Below are positions 24,432 through 32,158 of a stretch of DNA of 35,282 nucleotides, in pieces (positions within the stretch are counted from its first letter, which is position 1; every line of letters begins with the position of its first letter). Where the stretch lies: the NCBI RefSeq assembly GCF_002154505.1, contig NZ_MUBM01000195.1, positions 1 through 35,282 of the forward strand, given 5' to 3'. The stretch comes from Streptomyces carpinensis. GTDB lineage: Bacteria; Actinomycetota; Actinomycetes; Streptomycetales; Streptomycetaceae. The position numbers and the translations under genes are program-made. Below the pieces are notes generated by a model. It was not told the DNA's origin, made no database searches, and worked only from the letters and a program-made list of their open reading frames with translations.

Positions 24432-24713
24432 AGCAGGGGGATTCCTGGCTCAGGAAGCCCCGCAGGTCAGCGACCTGAAAGGTCTTACTCCCTCAACACC
24501 AGCCGGGACGGAACCTGCCCGGCTGCCCGAAAGCATTGGATTGCGCCGGCTTGGTTCTCGCTCGGCGCGTCGTGCGTGCTTGGTTCTCGTAACGCACGGT
24601 ACGCAGCCTACCCGATTGTTTGGGCGGTCTTTCGTACTGGAGGCGAAACCTCGTTCCTTGCCCTGCTCCGCAGGGGCTCGATTCCTCCCCCGCCTGAGGG
24701 CAGGGGCGTCCTC
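24412..24713 (+). mobile_element. 0.3-kb IS200/IS605-type element without transposase
   Basis: Both ends resemble those of the tnpB element at 28.3-29.7 kb in the same orientation. The right end begins with TTGA (TCAA on the other strand) and a CCCCC/GGGGG hairpin, then GGATTCCTGGCTCAGGAAG, itself a hairpin. The left end carries the shared CCCTGCTCCGCAGG and a CCCGCCTGA-type hairpin. No coding frame of its own is seen in the roughly 200 bp between. It looks like a deletion derivative or a passive (PATE-like) element mobilised by enzymes encoded elsewhere. It sits exactly between the asparagine-synthetase-like gene and the next gene, leaving the latter's GAAGGAG ribosome binding site intact. 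Confidence 0.7.
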
Positions 24714-24725
24714 GAAGGAGACCAG

Positions 24726-25823
24726 GTGAGCAGTCCCCCACCACCGTGGCACTGGCAGACACTGGACCGCGCGGCCGATCTTGACCCGGTGCCCCCGGCG
24801 ATCGAGGAGACGCACGCCCAGGACTGGTGCAACTTCGTGCTGTGGCGGCCGTCCCGGCTGCCCGCAGGATGCGACACCAGCATCGGAACACTGCGCCGCG
24901 AGGCACCCCCCGGCCGGGTCGAGGCCGAGGGCCGGACCCCGTGGAGCGACGCCAACCCCGCCGGCTACCGCACCGAGATCTCCGGCGGCGGACGGCGGCT
25001 GCGCCTGAAGCAGTTCCTGTACGACTGGGCGTTCCCGGCCGCCGACCACCCGTGCCTGTGGGGCAGCGAGACCCGGCCGGCCGAGATCGGCGCCGGCCGC
25101 GTCATCTGGCTCGGCACCGACTACCTGGGCCACCGGGCCGCGAGCGCCCGGCTGGCCCGCACCACGGTCGAACTGTCGGTGCTGGAGGGCGATTTCACCG
25201 ACGACGAGATCGTCGCGCTGTTCGCCGCCCTGCGCCCGGCAGTGCCGGACGCCGTGCCCAGGGTGCTGGCCACCCCGTTCGCCGAGCTGAGCTACTGGGC
25301 CAGGCACCCGGCCGACATGGTGTCGGTGCCCACCGGCGTGTTCCACTTCCACCGGCGCGGGCGCGACCACGAAGGCGACTGGGTCCCCTCCGAGAAGGTC
25401 GCGCCGTTCCTCACCGCCCAGGGAGTGCCGGTGACGGCCGGAGAGTTCGGCGCCGAGAGCGCCGCGACCTTCGGCGACGGCGCCGCCGCCCGGGAACTGG
25501 ACGTCGTCTACTCCTCGCCGTCCGGCGGCGAGCTGCGCCTGACGGCGCAACGCACCGGCGGCGGCCGGCTCGCCTTCCCTCCGGAGCGGGACAAGCACCC
25601 CGCCGCCGCCGAGATCCGCGACCTCGGCGGCCGACCGGTCCACCTCGGCTACCTCAGCGCCGAGTACGGGGCCTGCGACGCCTGGTGGCAGCACCCCGAC
25701 GGGTACGACCTCAGGCTGCTCGGCAGCGCGGGAGCGGGCCTGGGACGGGAGGCGTTCTACGGCCTGGTCACCGACATCGACGGCGCGCTCCGGCTCGCCG
25801 GCCGTGCGCAGGTGCTGGGGTGA
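24726..25823 (+). CDS. Unrecognised conserved-looking protein with internal duplication
   Basis: A 365-residue protein; the GTG at 24726 follows GAAGGAG. I do not recognise a family. Two parts look alike: VIWLGTDYLGHRAASARLA ending in DDEIVALFAALRP (about 120-175), and PVHLGYLSAEYGACDAWWQH ending in REAFYGLVTDIDG (about 305-355). Each has the shape of strand, turn, strand, then helix, so the protein may be a tandem repeat of one alpha/beta unit. It is rich in tryptophan and has no signal peptide or membrane segment. GTGA coupling to the aldehyde dehydrogenase gene shows that it belongs to the operon. It may be a pathway-specific enzyme or binding protein. Confidence 0.75.
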   Translation: MSSPPPPWHWQTLDRAADLDPVPPAIEETHAQDWCNFVLWRPSRLPAGCDTSIGTLRREAPPGRVEAEGRTPWSDANPAGYRTEISGGGRRLRLKQFLYDWAFPAADHPCLWGSETRPAEIGAGRVIWLGTDYLGHRAASARLARTTVELSVLEGDFTDDEIVALFAALRPAVPDAVPRVLATPFAELSYWARHPADMVSVPTGVFHFHRRGRDHEGDWVPSEKVAPFLTAQGVPVTAGEFGAESAATFGDGAAARELDVVYSSPSGGELRLTAQRTGGGRLAFPPERDKHPAAAEIRDLGGRPVHLGYLSAEYGACDAWWQHPDGYDLRLLGSAGAGLGREAFYGLVTDIDGALRLAGRAQVLG

Positions 25824-27223
25824 CCGCGGCGGGCCGGCCGGTCCTCGACCCCGCCACCGGCCGCACCGTCACCCACGTGCCGGACACCGACGCGCCCGGC
25901 GTCGCCGGCGCCGTGGCCCGGGCCGAGGCGGCGTTCCACGACGTCTGGGCCGACACGTCCCCGGCTCGGCGCGCCGGCCTGCTGCGCGACCTCGGCGACG
26001 TGCTGCGCGAGGACCGCGACGAACTCGCTGCCCTGGAACGGCTGGGCGCGGGCAAGCCCACCGCACGCGCCGCGGGAGAGGTGGACTTCGCCGCCCAGGT
26101 GGTCGACTGGTTCGCGGCGGCGGCCCGGTACCCGGTGGGGGAGACCCATCCGGCGGGCCCCGGCATGCGCACCTACACCGACCGGGTGCCGGTCGGGGTG
26201 TGCGCGGCCATCGTCCCCAACAACTACCCGCTGCTGCTGGCCGTCTGGAAGATCGCCGCCGCGCTGGCCTACGGCAACACGGTCGTCGTCAAACCGGCGC
26301 CCGAGACGCCGCTGTCGGTGCGCCGCCTGGTCGGCCGCGCCGGCGAAGTGCTTCCCGAAGGCGTGCTCACCGCCGTCTACGGCGGCGCCGCGACCGGCCG
26401 GCTGCTGTGCGACCAGCCGGCCGTCGGCATGGTCTCCTTCACCGGTTCGACGGCGGCGGGGCGCGAGGTCGCGCGGCGCTGCGCGGACGGCCTCAAGCCC
26501 GTCTCCCTGGAACTCGGCGGCAAGAGCCCCGTGGTGGTCTTCCGCGACGCCGACCTCGACGCGGCGGCGCGGGCGGTCGTCACCGGCTTCACCGGAAACA
26601 CCGGGCAGGTGTGCGTGGCGGGTTCACGTCTGGTCGTGGACCGCGCCGTGCACGAGGAGTTCGTCGGCCGGGTGGCCAAGCTGGCCGCTGACCTCAGGGC
26701 CGGGCCGCCGAAGGACCCCGGCACCGACCTCGGCCCGCTGATCAGCCGGGCGGCCGCCGACCGGACGGCCGAGGTGGTCGCCCAGGCGGCGGCGCGAGGC
26801 GCGCGGGTGATCCTCCCGCCCGGTCGCTCCTCGGTCCTGCACGATCTCGACGGCGGGTTCTTCGTCCACCCGGCGATCGTCGACCGCGTGCCGTTCGACA
26901 GCCGCGCCTGGCGGGAGGAGATCTTCGCGCCGGTGCTGTCCGTCGCGACGTTCGACACCGACGACCAGGCCCTGGCCCTCGCACACGACACCGCGTACGG
27001 ACTGTCGGCGTCGGTGTGGACCTCGGACGCCGACCGGGCCGAGCGCTTCGGCCGGGCCCTGCGCGCCGGCCTGGTGTGGGTCAACACCTGGGGAGACACC
27101 GAGGAGACGGTCAGTGTCTCGGGCCTCGGCCAGTCCGGATACGGCCGCGAGCTGGGCATCCACGCGGTGGAGGGCTACACCAGGCCCCGCGCCGTCTGGG
27201 TGGCCCACCGTCCGGGGCGGTAG
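25820..27223 (+). CDS. NAD(P)-dependent aldehyde dehydrogenase
   Basis: A 467-residue ALDH starting with the GTG at 25820, which overlaps the preceding stop (GTGA). Catalytic residues are present: Asn135 in VPNNYPLLLAVWKIAAALA, Lys158 in TVVVKPAPETP, Glu231 in LELGGKSP and nucleophile Cys265 in GNTGQVCVAGSR. The usual C-terminal AYGLSASVWTSD and GGS-type oligomerisation sequence are recognisable. It oxidises an aldehyde to an acid with NAD(P)+. In this operon it could act on the aldehyde released by the threonine-aldolase-like enzyme encoded next, or supply the acid for the ligase and amidotransferase. That link is inference. Confidence 0.93.
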   Translation: MTAAGRPVLDPATGRTVTHVPDTDAPGVAGAVARAEAAFHDVWADTSPARRAGLLRDLGDVLREDRDELAALERLGAGKPTARAAGEVDFAAQVVDWFAAAARYPVGETHPAGPGMRTYTDRVPVGVCAAIVPNNYPLLLAVWKIAAALAYGNTVVVKPAPETPLSVRRLVGRAGEVLPEGVLTAVYGGAATGRLLCDQPAVGMVSFTGSTAAGREVARRCADGLKPVSLELGGKSPVVVFRDADLDAAARAVVTGFTGNTGQVCVAGSRLVVDRAVHEEFVGRVAKLAADLRAGPPKDPGTDLGPLISRAAADRTAEVVAQAAARGARVILPPGRSSVLHDLDGGFFVHPAIVDRVPFDSRAWREEIFAPVLSVATFDTDDQALALAHDTAYGLSASVWTSDADRAERFGRALRAGLVWVNTWGDTEETVSVSGLGQSGYGRELGIHAVEGYTRPRAVWVAHRPGR

Positions 27224-27229
27224 GCCCCC

Positions 27230-28321
27230 ATGGCGTGGACCGGCTCCCCGCGGTTCGACTTCCGCAGCGACACCCGCACCCTGCCGGACGCGCGGATGCG
27301 CCGGGCGATGGCCGAGGCGGACGTCGGCGACGACGTGTACGGCGACGACCCGACGGTCGCCGTGCTGGAGGAACGGGTGGCCGAACTGCTCGGCACCCAG
27401 GCCGCACTGCTGACGCCCACCGGCACGATGGCCAACCTGCTCGCCCCGCTCGCCGCGTTTGGCCCGCCCGGGTCGCCCGCCCCGCGGCTGATCGCCGGCG
27501 CGGGCACCCACATGGCGTTCCTCGAACCGGACGGGCTGCGCCGCTTCGGCGGCGTCGAACTGCTACCGGTGGCGCAGCGCCCCGACGGCCTGCCCGACCC
27601 CGACGCCCTGGCCGAGCTGCTCGGCACCGGGGCGGGCCCACCGACGGTGGTCTGCGTCGAGAACACCAGCATGATGAGCTCCGGCAACGCCCTGGACACC
27701 GAGGCGATGCGCGCGGTCGCCGCGCTGGTCCACCGGCACGGCGCGCATCTCCACCTCGACGGCGCCCGGCTCGCGAACGCGGCGGTGGCCCTCGGGGTGC
27801 CGCCCGCGGAGCTGGCCGGGCCGGCGGACAGCGTCGCCTTCTCCGTCTCCAAGGGGCTCGGCGCCCCGGCCGGCGGGCTGCTGTGCGGATCACGCGAGTA
27901 CGTTGCGCGCGCCCGCGAGCTGAGGGGGTGGCTGGGCGGCAGCCTGCACCAGGCGGGCGTCCTCGCGGCGCCCGCCCTGGTGGCGCTCGGGCGCCTGCCC
28001 GACCTGGCCGCCGACCACGAGACGGCCGCGGCGCTCGCCTCCGGACTCGCCTCGGTGCCCGGTGTCGAGGTGATGCGCCCGCCGCGGCCGACCAACATGG
28101 TCATGGCGCGGCTCGCCGGGCTGCCCCCGGACGCGTGCGCCGAGCGCCTGGCCGGCCACGGGGTCGGCGTGCTGCCGCTGCCGAACGGGCACGTGCGCTT
28201 CGTGACCCACCGGGCGCACGACATGATCGGGGTACGCGCGGCCGTCAGGGCGCTGGCGGCCGTGGCGGCCACCGTGCCCCAGGACCGGCCGACGGCCCCG
28301 GCATGGACGGAGGAAGCTTGA
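27230..28321 (+). CDS. Threonine-aldolase-like PLP-dependent enzyme (beta-eliminating lyase family)
   Basis: A 363-residue fold-type I PLP enzyme, ATG at 27230, six bases after the ALDH stop. Characteristic pieces: FRSDTRTLPDARMRRAM, DDVYGDDPTVAVLEE, LTPTGTMANL, THMAFLEPDG (His94, expected to stack on PLP), LHLDGARLANAAVALG (Asp177, Arg180) and SVSKGLGAPAGGLLCG (Lys208, Schiff base). The family's ENTHN motif reads ENTSMM here, so substrate choice may differ. It could cleave or form beta-hydroxy amino acids (glycine plus aldehyde). Its TGA stop is supplied by the end of the inserted tnpB element. Removing the element suggests a slightly longer native tail. Confidence 0.88.
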   Translation: MAWTGSPRFDFRSDTRTLPDARMRRAMAEADVGDDVYGDDPTVAVLEERVAELLGTQAALLTPTGTMANLLAPLAAFGPPGSPAPRLIAGAGTHMAFLEPDGLRRFGGVELLPVAQRPDGLPDPDALAELLGTGAGPPTVVCVENTSMMSSGNALDTEAMRAVAALVHRHGAHLHLDGARLANAAVALGVPPAELAGPADSVAFSVSKGLGAPAGGLLCGSREYVARARELRGWLGGSLHQAGVLAAPALVALGRLPDLAADHETAAALASGLASVPGVEVMRPPRPTNMVMARLAGLPPDACAERLAGHGVGVLPLPNGHVRFVTHRAHDMIGVRAAVRALAAVAATVPQDRPTAPAWTEEA

Positions 28322-28450
28322 CTTCCTCTCCCTCGTGAACGAGGGGGATTCCTACGGCTCACGCCGTGGGGTTTTCTGCTTCACTGCCGACTGCCCGCCC
28401 GGAGTTCTCCGTTGAGGTCTTACACCGGCTCCACAGACAGACACCGCCAG
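28318..28450 (-). ncRNA. Candidate omega-RNA (TnpB guide RNA) at the right end of the first tnpB element
   Basis: In this family the guide RNA is made from the 3' end of tnpB and the element's right end, finishing with a guide copied from the flanking DNA. Here the last tnpB codons and the following bases fold into ACGGC/GCCGT and CCCTCG/CGAGGG hairpins and end at TCAA. By analogy the guide would read into the threonine-aldolase-like gene end. The upstream limit is a guess. Confidence 0.4.
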
Positions 28451-29548
28451 CCCGGCGGCCAGAAGGTTCTTCGCCGCGTTCACGTCCCGGTCATGGGCCG
28501 TGCCACAGCTGTCACACGTCCACGTGCGCACGTTCAGCGGCATCTCCGGCTGGAGGGTGCCGCAGTGGGAGCACAGCTTGGAGGAGGGGAAGAAGCGGTC
28601 CACCGCGACCACTTCCCGCCCGTACCAGCCGGCCTTGTACTCCAGCATGCTCCGGAACTGCGACCACGCGGCATCGCTGATGGCGCGGGCCAGGCTCCGG
28701 TTCTTGACCATGGTGCGTACGGTCAGATCCTCGATCACGAGCGTTTGGTTCTCACGCACGAGTCGAGTGGTCAGTTTGTGCAGCACATCGCGCCTGCGGT
28801 CGGCGATCCGAGCGTGGATCTTCGCGACCTTCGCCCAGGCCTTGCGCCGGTTGGCCCCGTCCCCCTTGGCTTTGCGGGACAACTCCCGCTGGGCCTTGGC
28901 CAGGCGCTCGCGGTCACGGCGCTCGTGCCGGGGGTTGGCGATCTTCTCCCCGGTCGAGAGGGTGAGCAGGTGGTCCAGGCCGACGTCGATGCCGACGGCC
29001 GTATCGGTGGCCGCGAGCGGCTTCACCCGCGCATCCTCGCACAGCAGCGAGACGAACCAGCGTCCCGCGCCATCCCGGCTCACGGTCACCATGCTCGGCG
29101 ATGCCCCGTCGGGCAGCGGGCGGGACCAGACGATGTTCAGCAGGTCGGTCATCTTCACCAGTGTCAGAGAGCCGTCACGGTACCGGAACGCCGAGGAGGT
29201 GTACTCCGCGCTCGCACGGGACTTCTTCTTCACCTTGAAGCGCGGGTACTTGGCGCGTTTGGCGAAGAAGTGCGCGAAGGCGGCCTGCAGGTGCCGCAGC
29301 CCCTGCTGCAGTGGAACGGAGGAGACGTCGTTGAGGTAGGCCAGCTCCTCGGTCTTCTTCCACGCGGTCAGCATGGCCGAGGTCTGGTTGTAGTTGACCC
29401 GCTCCTGCCGCGCCCAGGCCTCGGTACGGGCCGCGAGCGCCATGTTGTAGACCTTGCGCACGCATCCGAACGTGCGCGACAGCTCGGCTGCCTGCGCATC
29501 GGTCGGATAGAAGCGGTACTTGAACGTCCGCTTCACGTGAGTGGCCAT
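28352..29548 (-). CDS. tnpB: TnpB RNA-guided nuclease, IS605/OrfB family
   Basis: A 398-residue protein beginning MATHVKRTFKYRFYPTDAQA, the typical OrfB start. The RuvC-like triad is intact: Asp188 in VGIDVGLDHLLTLSTG, Glu273 in LVIEDLTVRTM and Asp355 in AHDRDVNAAKNL. A zinc ribbon lies between them (Cys326/Cys329 and Cys345/Cys348 in CSHCGTL...WTCDSCG). TnpB cuts DNA guided by an RNA from the element's right end and helps the element persist; it is not the transposase itself. The gene appears full length and active. It lies against the direction of the surrounding operon, between the threonine-aldolase-like and PNPOx-like genes. Confidence 0.95.
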   Translation of the reverse strand: MATHVKRTFKYRFYPTDAQAAELSRTFGCVRKVYNMALAARTEAWARQERVNYNQTSAMLTAWKKTEELAYLNDVSSVPLQQGLRHLQAAFAHFFAKRAKYPRFKVKKKSRASAEYTSSAFRYRDGSLTLVKMTDLLNIVWSRPLPDGASPSMVTVSRDGAGRWFVSLLCEDARVKPLAATDTAVGIDVGLDHLLTLSTGEKIANPRHERRDRERLAKAQRELSRKAKGDGANRRKAWAKVAKIHARIADRRRDVLHKLTTRLVRENQTLVIEDLTVRTMVKNRSLARAISDAAWSQFRSMLEYKAGWYGREVVAVDRFFPSSKLCSHCGTLQPEMPLNVRTWTCDSCGTAHDRDVNAAKNLLAAGLAVSVCGAGVRPQRRTPGGQSAVKQKTPRREP

Positions 29549-29703
29549 GGCTCACAAACTAGTACGGCAACTTGTGACCGTGCTGCGGTAGTTGATGGTG
29601 GACGCCGATCCGCCCGGAGGGCGAATCGGCTTTCCCTGCCCTGCTCCGCAGGAGTCCGATTCATCCCCCGCCTGAAGGCGGGGGTATCCACGGAGGAATT
29701 CTG

Positions 29704-30162
29704 ATGACAACGAAGCCACCAGCGCGCGGACTTGAGGAACGGCTGCGGGACACTCGGGCAAGACTGGAGAACGACGTCGACCTGTGGGTGGCCACGGCGG
29801 GCGACTCGCGCGGCGTCCACCTGATCCCGCTGTCCTACCTGTGGGACGGGACGGCGATCGTCGTCTCGACGCCCCGCGACTCGGTCACCGGGCGCAACCT
29901 GCTGGCGGACGGCCGGGTGCGGCTGGGCCTCGGCCCGACGCGCGACGTCGTCATCGTCGACGGGGTCGCGGAGCCGGTGGACGTGAGCGAGCTGGGCGCC
30001 AAGACGGGTGACGCCTTCGCGGCCAAGACCGGGTTCGACCCGCGCAAACTCGACGACCCCTACCAGTACTTCCGCATCCGGCCCCGGCGCATCCAGGCCT
30101 GGCGGGAGTCGAACGAGCTGGCCGGACGCGGCCTCATGCGCGACGGCGTCTGGCTCGGCTGA
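29704..30162 (+). CDS. Pyridoxamine-5'-phosphate-oxidase-like flavin/F420-binding protein
   Basis: A 152-residue split-barrel protein; the ATG at 29704 follows GGAGGAATT. Typical elements are RLENDVDLWVATAGDSRGVH, LIPLSYLWDGTAIVVSTPRD, LLADGRVRLGLGPTRDVVIV and the C-terminal RIRPRRIQAWRESNEL. Proteins of this size bind FMN or F420 and carry out reductions or oxidations on small substrates; a few bind heme. The cofactor cannot be decided by eye, though the short length and lack of a PNP-binding tail argue against true PdxH. Before the tnpB insertion it was probably translationally coupled to the aldolase-like gene. A strong hairpin follows it. Confidence 0.8.
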   Translation: MTTKPPARGLEERLRDTRARLENDVDLWVATAGDSRGVHLIPLSYLWDGTAIVVSTPRDSVTGRNLLADGRVRLGLGPTRDVVIVDGVAEPVDVSELGAKTGDAFAAKTGFDPRKLDDPYQYFRIRPRRIQAWRESNELAGRGLMRDGVWLG

Positions 30163-30193
30163 CCCGCCCGCCCCGGCCTCCCACGGCCACCCC

Positions 30194-30227
30194 CGCCGGG
30201 CCGCTCACCCCGGTGACCGGCCCGGCG
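30194..30227 (+). terminator. Terminator after the PNPOx-like gene
   Basis: CGCCGGGCCG (30194-30203) pairs with CGGCCCGGCG (30218-30227), and an inner TCACC/GGTGA stem extends the hairpin with one mismatch. It lies 31 bp after the stop and marks the end of the operon that begins at the peptide gene. The following FAD monooxygenase gene then needs its own promoter. Confidence 0.75.
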
Positions 30228-30247
30228 CGGCCGCGGTCCAGTCGTGC

Positions 30248-30290
30248 TTGACCGGTGCTGAAGAGGACTTTGCCAGGCTGCGACTGGCAA
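30248..30290 (+). promoter_or_regulatory. Candidate promoter and TTGCCAG-N7-CTGGCAA operator before the FAD monooxygenase gene
   Basis: TTGACC at 30248-30253 is a good -35 box. The perfect 7-bp inverted repeat at 30270-30276 and 30284-30290 lies where the -10 region and transcription start should be, 28 bp before the ATG. Its size fits a TetR- or MarR-type repressor. A clean -10 hexamer is not visible, so the exact promoter is uncertain. Confidence 0.5.
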
Positions 30291-30318
30291 GGCATCGGTC
30301 GATCCTAAAGGGGCGAAT

Positions 30319-32070
30319 ATGGGAGCCATCGAGGTTCCGGTTCTGATCGTGGGCGGTGGCGGATGCGGTCTGTCCGCCTCCGTCTTCCTGTCCGACCAGG
30401 GCGTCGATCATCTGCTGGTGGAACGGCACCCGGACACATCGAGGGTTCCTAAGGCGCACTACCTCAACCAGCGCACGATGGAGATCTACCGGCAGCACTC
30501 GGTCGCCGACGACGTGCTCGCCGAAGCGGCGCCGCTGGAGAAGTTCGGCAAGGTGCGCTGGCAGACCACACTCGCCGGCGACGGCCCGCTGGACCGGCGT
30601 CTGATCCACGAGATGGATGCCTTCGGCGGCGGTGAACTGCGCGAGACCTACGCGGCCGCCGGGCCCGTCCTACCCGCCAAGCTGCCGCAGATGTGGCTGG
30701 AGCCGATCCTGCGCCGGCACGCGGAGGACCGCAATCCCGGGCGGATCCTGTTCCACCACGAGGTGACCTCCTTCTCCGACCAGGGCGACCATGTCGTCGC
30801 CGAGGTGCGCAACCTGGACACCGGAGAGACCACCACGGTCACCTCGCAGTACCTCATCGGGGCCGACGGCGGCCGCATGGTCGGGGCCGAGGTCGGCATC
30901 CAGATGCAGGGCCCGCCCGGGCTGGTCAACACCACGACCGTGTACTTCTCCGCCGACCTCTCCCAGTGGTGGGAGGAGGGCACGCTCATCACGCACTTCC
31001 TCAGCCCGGAGGACCCCGACCTGTCCAGCAACCTCATCGAGATGGGGCCGCGCTGGGGCAAGGAGTGCCAGCAGTGGGGCCTGCACTTCGCCCCCGGCCC
31101 GCCCGGCCGCTGGGACACCGAGACGGCCGTCCCCAGGATCCGCGAGCTGCTGCGCATCCCGGACCTGGAGGTGACGGTGCACAAGGTGACGGACTGGATC
31201 GTGCACGCCCACCTCGCCGACCGCTACCGGGTGGGCCGTGTCCTGATCGCCGGCGACGCCGCGCACCGCCAGCCCCCCGCCGTCGGCCTCGGCCTCAACA
31301 CCGGGATCCAGGACGCGCACAACCTGGCCTGGAAGCTGGCCGCGGTGCTCGGCGGCCGCGCGGCCGACAGCCTGATCGACACCTACGAGACCGAGCGCCG
31401 GCCCGTGGGCCGGGAGAACGTCGACTGGGCGGTGTCCGCCGCCGTCCACCACCAGGCGGTCATCGACGCCGTCGGCGCCGGCCACAACATCCCGGCGGGC
31501 CGCCGCAAGCAGCGGCTCGAGGCGTACTTCGACCCCTCGCCGCTCGGCGACACCGTGCGGGCGCGCGCCCTGGAGATCTTCCACACCCACCGCGGGGGAT
31601 GCCAGTCGCTCGACATGGAGGTGGGCTTCCACTACGAGGACGGCGCGCTCGTCGCGGACGGCACCGAGCCGCCCGCCCGCGTCCCCATGCGCAACGAGCA
31701 CCGGCCCACCTCCCGCCCCGGACACCGGCTGCCGCACGCCTGGATCACCACCGGCGGCCGGCGCCTGTCCACACTCGACCTCACCGGCAGGACCGACTTC
31801 ACGCTGATCACGGGCCCGCAGGGAACGCCGTGGTGCGAGGCGGCCGCACGGGTGGCGGAGAAGTTCTCCGTCCGCATCGGCACCGTCCGCATCAGTGCCG
31901 GCGGCGAGTACGCCGACACCGACGGCGGCTGGGAGGCGGTCCGAGAGATCACCGACGCCGGCGCGCTCCTGGTCCGCCCCGACCAGCACGTCGCCTGGCG
32001 CAGCACGGGCGGCAGCCAGGACCCCGAACAGGTCCTGGCGGAGGTGTTCGCCGCGATGCTGGACCGCTGA
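30319..32070 (+). CDS. FAD-dependent aromatic monooxygenase (group A hydroxylase, TfdB/RdmE-like)
   Basis: A 583-residue protein; the ATG at 30319 follows AAAGGGG. The FAD-binding GGGGCGLSASVFL is at residues 12-24, the DG motif is in YLIGADGGRMV, and the GD motif is in GRVLIAGDAAHRQPPAVGLG followed by LNTGIQDAHNLAWKLA. The C-terminal thioredoxin-like domain ends with ALLVRPDQHVAWRSTG. Length and layout are those of flavin hydroxylases acting on phenols or aromatic polyketides, using NAD(P)H and O2. It has its own apparent promoter and operator. Likely a tailoring hydroxylase of the cluster product; the substrate is not predictable from sequence alone. Confidence 0.92.
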   Translation: MGAIEVPVLIVGGGGCGLSASVFLSDQGVDHLLVERHPDTSRVPKAHYLNQRTMEIYRQHSVADDVLAEAAPLEKFGKVRWQTTLAGDGPLDRRLIHEMDAFGGGELRETYAAAGPVLPAKLPQMWLEPILRRHAEDRNPGRILFHHEVTSFSDQGDHVVAEVRNLDTGETTTVTSQYLIGADGGRMVGAEVGIQMQGPPGLVNTTTVYFSADLSQWWEEGTLITHFLSPEDPDLSSNLIEMGPRWGKECQQWGLHFAPGPPGRWDTETAVPRIRELLRIPDLEVTVHKVTDWIVHAHLADRYRVGRVLIAGDAAHRQPPAVGLGLNTGIQDAHNLAWKLAAVLGGRAADSLIDTYETERRPVGRENVDWAVSAAVHHQAVIDAVGAGHNIPAGRRKQRLEAYFDPSPLGDTVRARALEIFHTHRGGCQSLDMEVGFHYEDGALVADGTEPPARVPMRNEHRPTSRPGHRLPHAWITTGGRRLSTLDLTGRTDFTLITGPQGTPWCEAAARVAEKFSVRIGTVRISAGGEYADTDGGWEAVREITDAGALLVRPDQHVAWRSTGGSQDPEQVLAEVFAAMLDR

Positions 32071-32088
32071 CACAGAGACAGACAGCAG

Positions 32089-32123
32089 AAGCGGCCGTGC
32101 CCGGGAATCGGGCACGGCCGCTT
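32089..32123 (+). terminator. Terminator of the FAD monooxygenase gene
   Basis: A perfect 15-bp stem (32089-32103 with 32109-32123) and a 5-base loop begin 18 bp after the stop codon. This is a clear intrinsic terminator. It lies just outside the left end of the second tnpB element, so it belongs to the original cluster rather than to the insertion. Confidence 0.9.
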
Positions 32124-32158
32124 CGACGCGGGCCGGGGCCGGTTCAGCTGTTTCTGGC

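Larger units (their letters stand above)
28318..29691 (-). mobile_element. IS200/IS605-type element carrying only tnpB (IS1341-like)
   Basis: The element runs right end to left end in plus coordinates. The right end starts at TTGA (28318, TCAA on the coding strand) and has two hairpins just downstream of tnpB: CCCTCG/CGAGGG, and ACGGC/GCCGT overlapping the stop. The left end has CCCTGCTCCGCAGG and a perfect CCCCCGCC-TTCA-GGCGGGGG hairpin, finishing near 29691 next to GGAGGAATT. No tnpA is present, so movement would need a transposase in trans. There are no terminal inverted repeats or target duplication, as expected for this family. The boundaries follow comparison of three copies in this window and are accurate to a few bases on the left-end side. 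Confidence 0.8.

Noticed and set aside
24432..24725. Small frames in the gap before the unrecognised gene
   Set aside because: They lie in the IS-derived element with no ribosome binding site or conserved sequence.
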